Positions 25,230 through 33,299 of a stretch of 64,000 bases of DNA are shown in pieces (the stretch's first letter is position 1; each line of letters starts with the position of its first letter). A model generated the notes under the pieces. The model was not told where the DNA came from and did no database searches. It worked only from the letters and a program-made list of their open reading frames with translations. Origin of the DNA: Bacteroidota bacterium. GTDB lineage: Bacteria; Bacteroidota; Bacteroidia; 2-12-FULL-35-15. Position numbers and translations under genes: made by a program. The stretch spans positions 434,001-498,000 of the forward strand of contig JADKIU010000007.1 of assembly GCA_016722565.1 (NCBI GenBank), in the 5' to 3' direction.

Positions 25230-25598
25230 TTACTTTTTATCGTTACAAACTGCACCCTTTTTGCAACAAGCATCTAATTTTTTGTAGGCTTTCGGGTCAG
25301 CTGGAACATCATCAGCATCGTACCCAATTTTTGAAAGGGCCATCCTTAACTTCTCGGGTGTGGTTTTTTGAGGGTTATAAGTAACAATTAAAACTTTCGA
25401 CTCAACATCTAATGTTGATTTTTTAACGCCCTTTTCGAAGGCCATATTTTTTTCGATGGTTTCTTTGCACATGTCGCAAACAGATGATGTTTTAATCTTC
25501 AGCTCAGCAGTTGTTGCATTTTGTGCCTTTAAGTTCGCTGCTGACAACACAAACAATAATATAATGTTTACAAATAAAATTGATTTTATATTTTTCAT
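25230..25598 (-). CDS. Heavy-metal-associated (HMA) domain protein
   Basis: A 122-residue exported protein: signal peptide (KSILFVNIILLFVLSAANLKA), then one HMA ferredoxin-like domain at about 31-105 with the metal-binding pair C41-x-x-C44 (SVCDMCKETIEKNM). It also has KSTLDVESKVLIVTYNPQKTTPEKLRMALSKIGYDADD and a cysteine-rich tail (KKLDACCKKGAVC). HMA domains of this type bind Cu(I) or similar soft metals. It is the last gene of a minus-strand series with a TonB receptor and a cysteine-rich protein, which suggests metal handling in the periplasm. The signal peptide rules out a purely cytosolic copper chaperone. Confidence 0.85.
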   Translation of the reverse strand: MKNIKSILFVNIILLFVLSAANLKAQNATTAELKIKTSSVCDMCKETIEKNMAFEKGVKKSTLDVESKVLIVTYNPQKTTPEKLRMALSKIGYDADDVPADPKAYKKLDACCKKGAVCNDKK

Positions 25599-25610
25599 AT
25601 TTTTAGTTTT

Positions 25611-25639
25611 AGATCTCTATGCTTCGGTCGAAATGAGAC
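25611..25639 (-). repeat. TCGAAATGAGA repeat, copy 1
   Basis: AGATCTCTATGCTTCGGTCG followed by AAATGAGA. It aligns with 27915-27943, AGATTTCTCCGCGTTGGTCG followed by AAATGAGA. The two copies lie in the gaps on either side of the TonB receptor gene. Confidence 0.5.
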
Positions 25640-25661
25640 AAAGCAGTTGAGAGGATGTTCG

Positions 25662-27893
25662 TTATTTTATTTCTAATCGTATTCCTAAATAAATAATTCG
25701 TCCTTCCACCGGTGCATAAATCATCGATGCATCAAAATTAGGACCGAAAGGGTTTTCAGAAGCTACTATCGGATTTTTTTGTGTGTAGTTCAAAATGTTT
25801 TCACAACCCAAATACGTTTCAAATTTTCTGAATTTTTTAGTAATCTGGGCGTTGAACAAAAAGTATTCTTTGGAGTATTTCGGCAACTTGTATTGCAAAG
25901 GGCTCAATTCTGTACTTGGGATTCTACTCTTCCCTAACCAGTTGGTTGTAAAATCAAACTTCCAGATTTCCATGTACGTTGAATACGCCATATTCATCAT
26001 CAAACGGTGTTTCGGAACGTAAGGCTTGTCCATCAACTCATCCCGATAGCTATCGGGATTGTATGTTGATTTTACATCATACCATTTGTATGCAAACTTC
26101 ATTACAAATTCTTCGAAAGGCTCAAAACCCATATCCACTTGTAAACTATGTGAATATGATTTTCTTTTCAAATTATAAAACACTACTTTGTTTACACTTT
26201 GATCCAAATCCATGATGACTTGATTTTCAAAATCGGTTCTAAAAAAATCAAGGTTGATGAATGCCTCGTTCCCGAACAATTTAAATTGTTGATTTCCTGA
26301 AAAACCATAATTCCATGCTACTTCGGGATTTAATTGTTCATTCATCACAATGATTCTCGAGCTTGCAAAAACGGCTTGATTTTCAACAAAAACATTGCTT
26401 GTTCGAAACCCTCTTCCGCCCGACAAACGCAACGTTGTTTTCTTTCCGGGATTGAATCGCATGTGCAAACGAGGTGTATAAAACATACCGTGTAAATTAT
26501 GATAGTCGGCTCGAACACCAGCCACCAAAGAAAAGTTTTCGGCATGTGTATATGTGTATTCTGCAAATACACCCGGAACACTTTCTGTTCTTGCAAAAGT
26601 GGTATCATTAAATGTTTCATCATAATCATCCAACAAGTAGCTTGCACCTAATTTATATTTATGGTCGGTGGTGGAAATAATGTTTGCAAAAATCACATTG
26701 GCATAAAAGTTTTTTTGAATGCCTTTATAATTTCTTAGGCCAAAATACATGTCCTGTTCTTGCCATTTCCCGGATGTTTGAATGCCCAAGCTTTTATAGG
26801 GTTTAGAAGGAAACATAAACCCCGTTTTAGAAAAGTATTCCAACGATTTTGTATTGATTCCGATTCCATAATTATTGGATGAATCTCTTTCCGGAGCGTA
26901 TACAAAATTGGTTTGTCCACCTTGACGTGTTTCATACAAGCCTTTTATACCAAACTGAGCTTCAAAGTTTTTCTGATTATGGAAATCCCATCGATTAAAA
27001 ACATTGTATTGTTGTGTTAGCGGCATATCCAAAAACCCATCTTTATTCATATCTTGTTTCATGGTATTGGAGCTGGCATGCGTAAACAACATCGTAGCTA
27101 ATTTTGTATTCAACTTTTTTGCTAAATGCAAATTTGCTTCTGCTCTTCCTTTTTGGTTTCCATAAACATTGATAAAAATTCGCTTCTTCTGCTCTTGTGG
27201 TTTTAAAAATTCCAGATTGATTTGTCCGGATATACTCTCATACCCATTCACAACAGAACCTGTTCCTTTGGTAACAAGAATATTTTCAATCCAAGTTCCG
27301 GGAATATAATTGATTCCGTAAGCAGCAGAAAGTCCGCGTAACATCGGCATATTCTCTGAAAGAATTTGCGTATACACACCATCTAATCCGAGCATCTGGA
27401 TCTTTTTTGCACCAGAAACAGCATCTGTAAAGGCTACATCTACCGATGCATTGGTGCTGAAACTTTCAGATAGATTACAGCAAGCCGCTTTCAGTAATTC
27501 TTTACCGGATATCACTTCAGTATTAATCGGGGTAAACAGTTTGTTTAAGGTGGTGCTTTGTTTTTCTGTGACTTCAACCGCTGTTAAATTCAGCGAATTT
27601 ACCAATACAATATCTAGTGTTTGATTGGACACATCAAAAGTAATTGTATCGCTTTGATAACCCATCACACTTACAATTAACTTGGCAGGAATTGTATCCG
27701 GATATGCTAATTGAAACTTCCCATCCAAGTCGGTGGTGGTTCCGATTGTCGTCTTCAACCAGTAGACATTCGCTCCGGGTAGTGCTTCATTTTTTCCTTT
27801 ATCATCTGTGCCCCTGACTTTGCCCGAAATTGTTTGGGCAGCAATGGTTTTCGCAAATAATAAAAGGATTATTAAATAGAATAATCGATTCAT
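25662..27893 (-). CDS. TonB-dependent receptor, possible metal uptake or export role
   Basis: A 743-residue outer-membrane receptor. I chose ATG 27893, which begins the signal peptide MNRLFYLIILLLFAKTIAAQ; the longer frame from 27959 adds 22 residues that overlap a repeat. A carboxypeptidase-like domain spans about 22-105, then a plug with AACCNLSESFSTNASVDVAFTDAVSGAKKIQMLGLDGVYTQILSENMP, and a barrel ending GRIIYLGIRLEIK. The AACCNL cysteine pair in the plug and the flanking HMA and cysteine-rich genes suggest a metal or metallophore substrate, by inference only. A 20-bp palindrome sits within the barrel coding region at 26040. Confidence 0.9.
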   Translation of the reverse strand: MNRLFYLIILLLFAKTIAAQTISGKVRGTDDKGKNEALPGANVYWLKTTIGTTTDLDGKFQLAYPDTIPAKLIVSVMGYQSDTITFDVSNQTLDIVLVNSLNLTAVEVTEKQSTTLNKLFTPINTEVISGKELLKAACCNLSESFSTNASVDVAFTDAVSGAKKIQMLGLDGVYTQILSENMPMLRGLSAAYGINYIPGTWIENILVTKGTGSVVNGYESISGQINLEFLKPQEQKKRIFINVYGNQKGRAEANLHLAKKLNTKLATMLFTHASSNTMKQDMNKDGFLDMPLTQQYNVFNRWDFHNQKNFEAQFGIKGLYETRQGGQTNFVYAPERDSSNNYGIGINTKSLEYFSKTGFMFPSKPYKSLGIQTSGKWQEQDMYFGLRNYKGIQKNFYANVIFANIISTTDHKYKLGASYLLDDYDETFNDTTFARTESVPGVFAEYTYTHAENFSLVAGVRADYHNLHGMFYTPRLHMRFNPGKKTTLRLSGGRGFRTSNVFVENQAVFASSRIIVMNEQLNPEVAWNYGFSGNQQFKLFGNEAFINLDFFRTDFENQVIMDLDQSVNKVVFYNLKRKSYSHSLQVDMGFEPFEEFVMKFAYKWYDVKSTYNPDSYRDELMDKPYVPKHRLMMNMAYSTYMEIWKFDFTTNWLGKSRIPSTELSPLQYKLPKYSKEYFLFNAQITKKFRKFETYLGCENILNYTQKNPIVASENPFGPNFDASMIYAPVEGRIIYLGIRLEIK
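26040..26059. repeat. Perfect 20-bp palindrome inside TonB receptor gene
   Basis: ATCCCGATAGCTATCGGGAT is its own reverse complement over all 20 bases. It encodes NPDSYRDE in an extracellular-loop region of the barrel. The same palindrome is, from memory, a dispersed hairpin repeat in Bacteroidota genomes. Confidence 0.65.
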
Positions 27894-27914
27894 TTGATTT
27901 GTATTGTTTAAGTA

Positions 27915-27943
27915 AGATTTCTCCGCGTTGGTCGAAATGAGAA
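27915..27943 (-). repeat. TCGAAATGAGA repeat, copy 2
   Basis: Second copy of the repeat described at 25611-25639, located between the TonB receptor start and the cysteine-rich gene. Confidence 0.5.
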
Positions 27944-27979
27944 TCATGCTCACAAGCACAATTACCTACTAAAACAAAA

Positions 27980-28441
27980 TCAAATGGTAAGGGTAGAAAT
28001 AAAATTCAAGAGTGTTCGCCCGTATAATGGCGGAGGTAAATCTGAAAATTGAAATGCTAATTTGCTTTCTGAAACTGTTGAAGAATCGGTTTCTGAAAAA
28101 TAAAATAGGGATTGATAAATGAGAGGTTGTTCTACCGATTGTTTTTGTGAGTTTTGAAAATCTTTTAAATTGAATGTGTAATTATTAATATCACAACATT
28201 CTCCTTTTTTAATCACATCCAGTCCAGATAAAACAGGAAGTTCTTTTTCTTCATCACAACAATTGGTTGTTGCAGATGGAGCCATTGCCATCTTTGGAGA
28301 ACAACAATCTTCAATCATCGCCAAGGAAACTTTTCCTTTTCCACTCTTTAAGCAGACCATTGAACTAATGGTAAAGCCTAAGCTGGAGAAAAGAAAAATT
28401 GCTGCTAAAAAAACAGCTGTTATTTTTTGGAATGTTTTCAT
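27980..28441 (-). CDS. HYC_CC_PP-like exported cysteine-rich protein
   Basis: A 153-residue exported protein. The signal segment MKTFQKITAVFLAAIFLFSSLGFTISS is followed by a lone cysteine (MVCLKSGKG) where the family has HYC, then DCCSP, TNCCDEE, and ECCDI pairs, and a proline-rich end LPPPLYGRTLL. The order cysteine, CC, PPP matches the Bacteroidota HYC_CC_PP family; the missing histidine-tyrosine is a deviation. Function unestablished; the cysteine pairs suggest soft-metal binding. ATG 28441 is chosen because it directly begins the signal peptide. It is likely to share a transcript with the TonB receptor and HMA genes downstream. Confidence 0.75.
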   Translation of the reverse strand: MKTFQKITAVFLAAIFLFSSLGFTISSMVCLKSGKGKVSLAMIEDCCSPKMAMAPSATTNCCDEEKELPVLSGLDVIKKGECCDINNYTFNLKDFQNSQKQSVEQPLIYQSLFYFSETDSSTVSESKLAFQFSDLPPPLYGRTLLNFISTLTI

Positions 28442-28492
28442 TAGAATAGAACGAAGGTACAAAAATTGGATTGCATTAAAAATTAAAAAATG

Positions 28493-28798
28493 TTAAATCC
28501 TTTTCAAGCCCATTGTCTTATTAAAGATGTATTGAAAAAAGAGCGTTATAAAAACCATAATTAGTATACCACCGGTCATCTCCGCAAAATGAAACGCAAA
28601 CGCGGCTGTGTCTGGCGCTCCCATCGTCAGAAAAGTGTTTATCATTCTAATGACTGTAATAAACAAAGGGATAAAAACCACCATCATACCGGAAATGATA
28701 TACGTTAGGTAAATTCGTTTTGAATTTATTCGTTTGAATATCCAACTCACCAATAATGGCAAAAAAATCGCGTAAAGCATTGGGTAAAGTTCAACCAA
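28493..28798 (-). CDS. Small membrane protein of unknown function
   Basis: A 101-residue protein with three predicted transmembrane helices: LYPMLYAIFLPLLVSWIF, IYLTYIISGMMVVFIPLFITVI and MTGGILIMVFITLFFQYIF. No family recognised. It lies 51 bases upstream of the cysteine-rich gene on the same strand and could belong to that transcript, or be an independent gene divergent from the trans-sulfuration gene. Confidence 0.65.
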   Translation of the reverse strand: MVELYPMLYAIFLPLLVSWIFKRINSKRIYLTYIISGMMVVFIPLFITVIRMINTFLTMGAPDTAAFAFHFAEMTGGILIMVFITLFFQYIFNKTMGLKRI

Positions 28799-28850
28799 AA
28801 AACTATAAAATCAAATATTTGTTACCTTTACACTTCAAATAAACAATCTT

Positions 28851-30008
28851 ATGTCAGATACTACAAAATTAGGCTTTGGAACAAAAGCGATACATGCAGG
28901 ACAAGAGCCTGATCCAACAACAGGAGCCATCATGACTCCCATATACCAAACATCCACGTATTGGCAGGAAAGTCCAGGTAACCACAAAGGATACGCTTAT
29001 GCCCGTGGTAAAAACCCAACACGGACTGCTTTAGAAAAATGCTTGGCGGAATTAGAAGGAGCAAAACATGCATTGTGCTTTTCAAGCGGAATGGGTGCGA
29101 TTGATGCGGTAATGAAATTGTTGCGTCCGGGGGATGAAGTGATTACAGGTGATGACTTATATGGTGGTAGCTATAGAATGTTTACGAAGGTGTTTGCACC
29201 ATTTGGAATCAAGTTTCATTTCATCGATATGAAAGATGTGAATGTGATTAAAAAACACATCAATGCCAACACAAAAATGATTTGGTTGGAAACACCTACC
29301 AATCCAACGATGCAGATTATCGACATTGAAGCATGTGCGAAAATTGCAAAGGAAAATAAATTGATTTGTGCTGTTGACAATACGTTTGCCTCTCCTTATT
29401 TACAAAACCCATTGGCATTGGGAGCTGATATTGTGATGCATTCTGCAACAAAATATTTGGGTGGACATAGTGATGTGATTATGGGGGCATTGTGTGTTAG
29501 TGATGATAACTTATATACACAATTAGCATTTATACATAATAGTTGTGGGGCAACACCCGGACCAATGGATAGCTTTTTGGTTTTACGCGGGTTAAAAACA
29601 TTGCACATCCGAATGGAGCGTCATTGTTTTAATGGAAGAAAAATTGCAGAATTTTTAAAAACACATCCTAAGATTGATAAGTTGTATTGGCCCGGATTTC
29701 CGGATAGCCAGAATCACGACATTGCCAAAAAGCAAATGAAAGATTTTGGTGGAATGATTTCATTCTCCTTAAAAGGAAATAAACAAGAAGATGCTTTTAA
29801 AATTGCATCCAGCATGAAGGTGTTTTCATTGGCAGAATCTTTAGGAGGCGTTGAGTCGTTGATTAATCATCCGGCAACAATGACCCATGCTTCTATTCCA
29901 AAAGAGGAGCGTGACAAAGCAGGAGTAGTAGAATCACTTTTAAGACTAAGTGTGGGAATTGAAAATGTAGAAGATTTGATTGCTGATTTAAAGCAGGCAT
30001 TGGGATAA
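28851..30008 (+). CDS. Trans-sulfuration PLP enzyme (cystathionine gamma-synthase/lyase family)
   Basis: A 385-residue fold-type I PLP enzyme of the Cys/Met metabolism family. Signatures: FGTKAIHAGQEPDPTTGAIMTPIYQTSTYWQ, YAYARGKNPTRTALEKCLAELEG, the SSGMGAIDAVM phosphate-binding region, VDNTFASPYLQNPLALGADIVMHSATKYLGGHSD with the PLP lysine K201, and ESLGGVESLINHPATMTHASIP near the C-terminus. Gamma-synthase, gamma-lyase and beta-lyase members cannot be separated safely by eye; the ESLGGVESLI segment occurs in both synthases and lyases. Single gene with its own terminator. Confidence 0.92.
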   Translation: MSDTTKLGFGTKAIHAGQEPDPTTGAIMTPIYQTSTYWQESPGNHKGYAYARGKNPTRTALEKCLAELEGAKHALCFSSGMGAIDAVMKLLRPGDEVITGDDLYGGSYRMFTKVFAPFGIKFHFIDMKDVNVIKKHINANTKMIWLETPTNPTMQIIDIEACAKIAKENKLICAVDNTFASPYLQNPLALGADIVMHSATKYLGGHSDVIMGALCVSDDNLYTQLAFIHNSCGATPGPMDSFLVLRGLKTLHIRMERHCFNGRKIAEFLKTHPKIDKLYWPGFPDSQNHDIAKKQMKDFGGMISFSLKGNKQEDAFKIASSMKVFSLAESLGGVESLINHPATMTHASIPKEERDKAGVVESLLRLSVGIENVEDLIADLKQALG

Positions 30009-30034
30009 CAGAATCATTTTCCGACTGATATTAT

Positions 30035-30069
30035 AAAAAGCAAGAGCATAAAAACCTCTTGCTTTTTTT
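30035..30069 (+). terminator. Terminator of the trans-sulfuration gene
   Basis: Stem AAAGCAAGAG (30037-30046) and CTCTTGCTTT (30056-30065), loop of 9, then T-run. Confidence 0.82.
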
Positions 30070-30108
30070 GTTTTATTTGGCTATCTTTATGATATACAAA
30101 ATGTGAGA

Positions 30109-30852
30109 ATGAACTATTATTACATAACCGGAACGAGCAGAGGAATTGGAAAAGCGTTTGCTGAACATTTATTGGAAAACCCATCAAACAGAGTGATTGG
30201 AATTTCTCGTCACAGAAGCATTGAGCACCAAAATTATAAGCACTCTTACTTAGATTTAACGGATGTAGGGGCGATATCGAAATTCAAATTTGATTTGCAC
30301 GCAAATGCAAAAAAAGTATATCTGATAAACAACGCAGGGGTTTTGGGATTTATTAAGCCGGTAGGTAAATTGGATGCAGATACCATTATTAAAAATTATA
30401 CGGTGAATTTAATTGCACCAACCGTTCTTACAAATGCTTTTATTGAATGTTATGATTCTACCGATGCTGAAAAAGTGATTCTGAACATCAGCTCCGGAGC
30501 CGGCAAAAATCCGATAGACGGATGGGCTGTTTATTGTTCCTCAAAAGCAGGAATTGACATGTTTAGCCGGGTGGTGGATGCAGAACAAAAAATCAGGGCA
30601 ACAAAGCCCCAGGAGAGCATTCACAAAGGGTTTCACATCTTTTCGATTGCTCCGGGCGTAGTAAATACGACCATGCAAGATGAAATACGGGCAGCGCAGA
30701 AGGAAGACTTTAGCCGATTAGAAGACTTTATCGGTTATAAAGTCAATAATGAACTTTCGGAGCCTGAATTTGTTTCTAAAAAATATATTAATATATTAGC
30801 TAACATAAACAGTATTAAGGGTGTACTTTCATCCATCAAAGACTACGAATAA
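30109..30852 (+). CDS. SDR family NAD(P)-dependent oxidoreductase
   Basis: A 247-residue short-chain dehydrogenase. Cofactor motif TGTSRGIGKA is at about 6-15, DLTD near 50, NNAG near 74, the active-site serine in NISSGAG and the YCSSK catalytic pair near 140, then IAPGVVNTTMQ. The IGISRH loop and overall pattern resemble the sepiapterin or benzil reductase branch. The substrate is not predictable. I start at ATG 30109 (MNYYYITG); a GTG at 30103 would add two residues. Confidence 0.88.
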   Translation: MNYYYITGTSRGIGKAFAEHLLENPSNRVIGISRHRSIEHQNYKHSYLDLTDVGAISKFKFDLHANAKKVYLINNAGVLGFIKPVGKLDADTIIKNYTVNLIAPTVLTNAFIECYDSTDAEKVILNISSGAGKNPIDGWAVYCSSKAGIDMFSRVVDAEQKIRATKPQESIHKGFHIFSIAPGVVNTTMQDEIRAAQKEDFSRLEDFIGYKVNNELSEPEFVSKKYINILANINSIKGVLSSIKDYE

Positions 30853-30896
30853 AAAATCATCCCCTCTCTAAACTATAATTTAAAATGCTATTAAAA

Positions 30897-32990
30897 ATGA
30901 ACACATTTACCAAACTTTTCGGAATCGCCCTTCTTTCGGTAATTTCAGCGAGCATCACGCGAGCACAAGATTTAAAACCTTGCAGCACATCCGAAATGAT
31001 GGCGAAGTATTTTGAGGAACACCCTTCCTTAAAAGCGCAATATCTTGCTGACGAAAAAGCAGCCGAAGAAGCTGATTTTATTGCTTTTAAAAACGGCTAC
31101 AAAGATGCTGACGGGCGTGCAATGCTTCCGATTTATACCATTCCCGTTGTTTTTCATATTCTTCATGAAGGTGGACCGGAAAACATTTCCGATGCACAAA
31201 TTCATGACCAAATGCGTATTTTGAATGAAGATTATCGCAAATTAAATGCAGATATTTCTGCTGTAGTACCATCTTTTACAGCAATTGCAGCAGATTGCGA
31301 AATACAGTTTCGTTTAGCTCAAAAAGATCCATCTGGAAATTGCACCAATGGTATTGATCGCATTTTTTCATCTGAAACCAATGTAGGGGATGATGATTCA
31401 AAATTAAATCAATGGCCACGCAACAAATATTTAAACATTTGGGTTGTTAAAACCATTTCTAGCGGAGCAGCAGGATATGCGTATAAACCTGGTGCAACGG
31501 TGTTTGCTCCCGCAAATGATGGAATCGTAATCTTGTCAACTTATGTTGGAAGTATCGGATCCGGTTCACCCTTCCGCTCACGTGCATTAACACATGAAAT
31601 CGGGCATTATTTAAACCTTGATCATACGTGGGGCGGAACCAATGACCCTGGTGTTGATTGCTCGGCAAGTGATGGAGTATCTGATACACCAACAACTATG
31701 GGTCATACAGCATGTCTATTGTCCGATGCGGTTTGTAATCCTCCGATTATTGAAAACGTACAAAATTATATGGAGTATGCTTATTGCAGCAATATGTTTA
31801 CAGCCGGACAAAAAACAAAAATGCGTACCGCACTTACCAGCACAACTGCGTCCAGAAATAATTTATGGTCGCCAGGCAATTTAACTGCAACCGGCTTGAG
31901 TACACCTTCTGTCTTGTGTTTGGCTGACTTTCAATCAAATGATGTTTTAAATACTGTTTGTCAAGGGGATAGTTTAACATTCACCGACTTATCTTGGAAT
32001 GGTGATCCAACAAGCTGGACATGGACTTTCCCAGGGGGAACACCATCCACTTCAACCGATTCGATGCCAACAATTACCTACAATACGCCAGGAGTGTATG
32101 ATGTAACGCTAGTAGTAGCCAATGGATCAGGCTCCGTAAATGCTACTAAAACATCTTATGTAACAGTGTATCCAAATACAGCTACTTATTCGTCTACTTT
32201 TTATTCTGAAGGATTTGAAGGAGCTGCAGTACCGAATGTTGACTGGAATGTACGTAATGCAAATGCAGGATCTAATACTTGGACGCAAACCACTGCTGCG
32301 GCAGCCACCGGAACTAAATCAGTGCGCATTGTGAATTCAAGTACTTACGACACGCATATTGACGAATTGATTTCTCCGCCAATTGACATGACGGCCATTT
32401 CAGGAACGCCAACTTTAACCTATAAATTTGCACATGCGCAAAAAACGGCAACATCTGCTGATAAATTACAAATTTATGTGTCTGCTACTTGCGGACAAAC
32501 ATGGTCGTTGCGTCAAACAATGACTGGTGCTACACTTTCAACAGCTGGAGTTGTTGCAGGTTCATTTGTTCCTACAGCATCTCAATGGACAACAAAATCG
32601 TTAAGCTTAGCTTCTGTTGCTTCAGAACCAAGTTTATTTCTAATGTTTAAATTCACCAGCGATGCCGGAAATAATATTTATTTAGATGATATTAATATTA
32701 TGGGTGCGGTTGGTGTTGACGAGTTAGCAAACAACTTGAACTTTAATGTATATCCAAATCCTGCTGAAGATAATACCATTATTACCTTCAACTTATTGGA
32801 AAGCAAACAAACCAACATCACGATTTATGATGTTGTAGGAAAAGAGGTAGCAACAGTTGTAAATGGAAACGTGAGTGCCGGTGAGCATCAATATTCGATT
32901 TCTGAAAACACAAAGTTGTCTGCCGGAGTATATTTCATCAAACTAACAGCAGATGGTGAAAGCTTCACAAAAAAATTAATTGTAAAATAG
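30897..32990 (+). CDS. M43 (pappalysin-type) zinc metalloprotease with PKD domain and T9SS tail
   Basis: A 697-residue secreted protease. Signal peptide at 1-24 from ATG 30897 (an earlier ATG at 30885 adds four residues). The M43B catalytic domain spans about 70-320: IPVVFHILHEGGPENISDAQI, then the zinc site HEIGHYLNLDH near residues 233-243 with GLU as base, DTPTT and the NYMEYAYCSNMFTAGQ Met-turn. A PKD domain follows (CLADFQSNDVL, TWTFPGGTPSTST, YDVTLVVANGSG), then a MAM-like or jelly-roll module (FEGAAVPNVDWNVRNA ... IYLDDINI). The T9SS tail is the last 75 residues (FNVYPNPAEDNTIITF, LSAGVYFIKLTAD). Expected at the cell surface or in the medium. Confidence 0.92.
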   Translation: MNTFTKLFGIALLSVISASITRAQDLKPCSTSEMMAKYFEEHPSLKAQYLADEKAAEEADFIAFKNGYKDADGRAMLPIYTIPVVFHILHEGGPENISDAQIHDQMRILNEDYRKLNADISAVVPSFTAIAADCEIQFRLAQKDPSGNCTNGIDRIFSSETNVGDDDSKLNQWPRNKYLNIWVVKTISSGAAGYAYKPGATVFAPANDGIVILSTYVGSIGSGSPFRSRALTHEIGHYLNLDHTWGGTNDPGVDCSASDGVSDTPTTMGHTACLLSDAVCNPPIIENVQNYMEYAYCSNMFTAGQKTKMRTALTSTTASRNNLWSPGNLTATGLSTPSVLCLADFQSNDVLNTVCQGDSLTFTDLSWNGDPTSWTWTFPGGTPSTSTDSMPTITYNTPGVYDVTLVVANGSGSVNATKTSYVTVYPNTATYSSTFYSEGFEGAAVPNVDWNVRNANAGSNTWTQTTAAAATGTKSVRIVNSSTYDTHIDELISPPIDMTAISGTPTLTYKFAHAQKTATSADKLQIYVSATCGQTWSLRQTMTGATLSTAGVVAGSFVPTASQWTTKSLSLASVASEPSLFLMFKFTSDAGNNIYLDDINIMGAVGVDELANNLNFNVYPNPAEDNTIITFNLLESKQTNITIYDVVGKEVATVVNGNVSAGEHQYSISENTKLSAGVYFIKLTADGESFTKKLIVK

Positions 32991-33075
32991 AGCTTCCAAA
33001 AATTCAGATTGTTTCTAAGTTTAGCAGAAACCTTCTGAGTAAGGTGAGTTCAAAACACCATTCTCTTTAAGTTTT

Positions 33076-33112
33076 AAAAATCCCTCTTCAGAATCTGTTG
33101 AGGGATTTTTTA
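33076..33112 (+). terminator. Terminator of the metalloprotease gene
   Basis: Stem AAAATCCCTC (33077-33086) and GAGGGATTTT (33100-33109), loop of 13, then T-run. Confidence 0.78.
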
Positions 33113-33175
33113 TAGAATGGCAGAAAAAAACAAGGTTTAATAAACCTTTCTTATAACTAACCAATAAAATAATAT

Positions 33176-33243
33176 AAAAACAACTACTGGTTGTCAAAAA
33201 ACAACTGAATGTAGGGCATTTACAACCACAAGTAGTTGTTTTT
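33176..33243. repeat. Large inverted repeat upstream of the HTH-pentapeptide gene
   Basis: Left arm AAAAACAACTACTGGTTGT (33176-33194) pairs with the right arm ACAACCACAAGTAGTTGTTTTT (33222-33243): about 18 pairs with a three-base bulge. The right arm ends two bases before the -33 TTG of the promoter at 33246. A smaller perfect palindrome, AAGGTTTA-A-TAAACCTT, lies at 33132-33148. Together with the terminator at 33076 these fill the gene-free stretch 32991-33299. Confidence 0.7.
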
Positions 33244-33245
33244 AT

Positions 33246-33277
33246 TTGCAATACGCCTATGAGACAAAATAACTTTG
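33246..33277 (+). promoter_or_regulatory. Promoter of the HTH-pentapeptide gene
   Basis: TTG at 33246-33248, 21-base spacer, TAACTTTG at 33270-33277, 22 bases before the start codon. Confidence 0.6.
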
Positions 33278-33299
33278 CAGCATCTAAAAACAAAAAAAT

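Noticed and set aside
28801..28850. Promoter TTG/TACCTTTA before the trans-sulfuration gene
   Set aside because: TACCTTTA deviates from TAnnTTTG and no -33 TTG lies at a valid distance, so I did not list it.
30082..30089. TATCTTTA box before the SDR gene
   Set aside because: Last base differs from the promoter consensus and the supporting TTG lies within the terminator stem.
33176..33243. CRISPR-like or attachment-site reading of the inverted repeat
   Set aside because: Only one inverted pair, no repeat-spacer periodicity, no cas gene, no integrase and no tRNA nearby.
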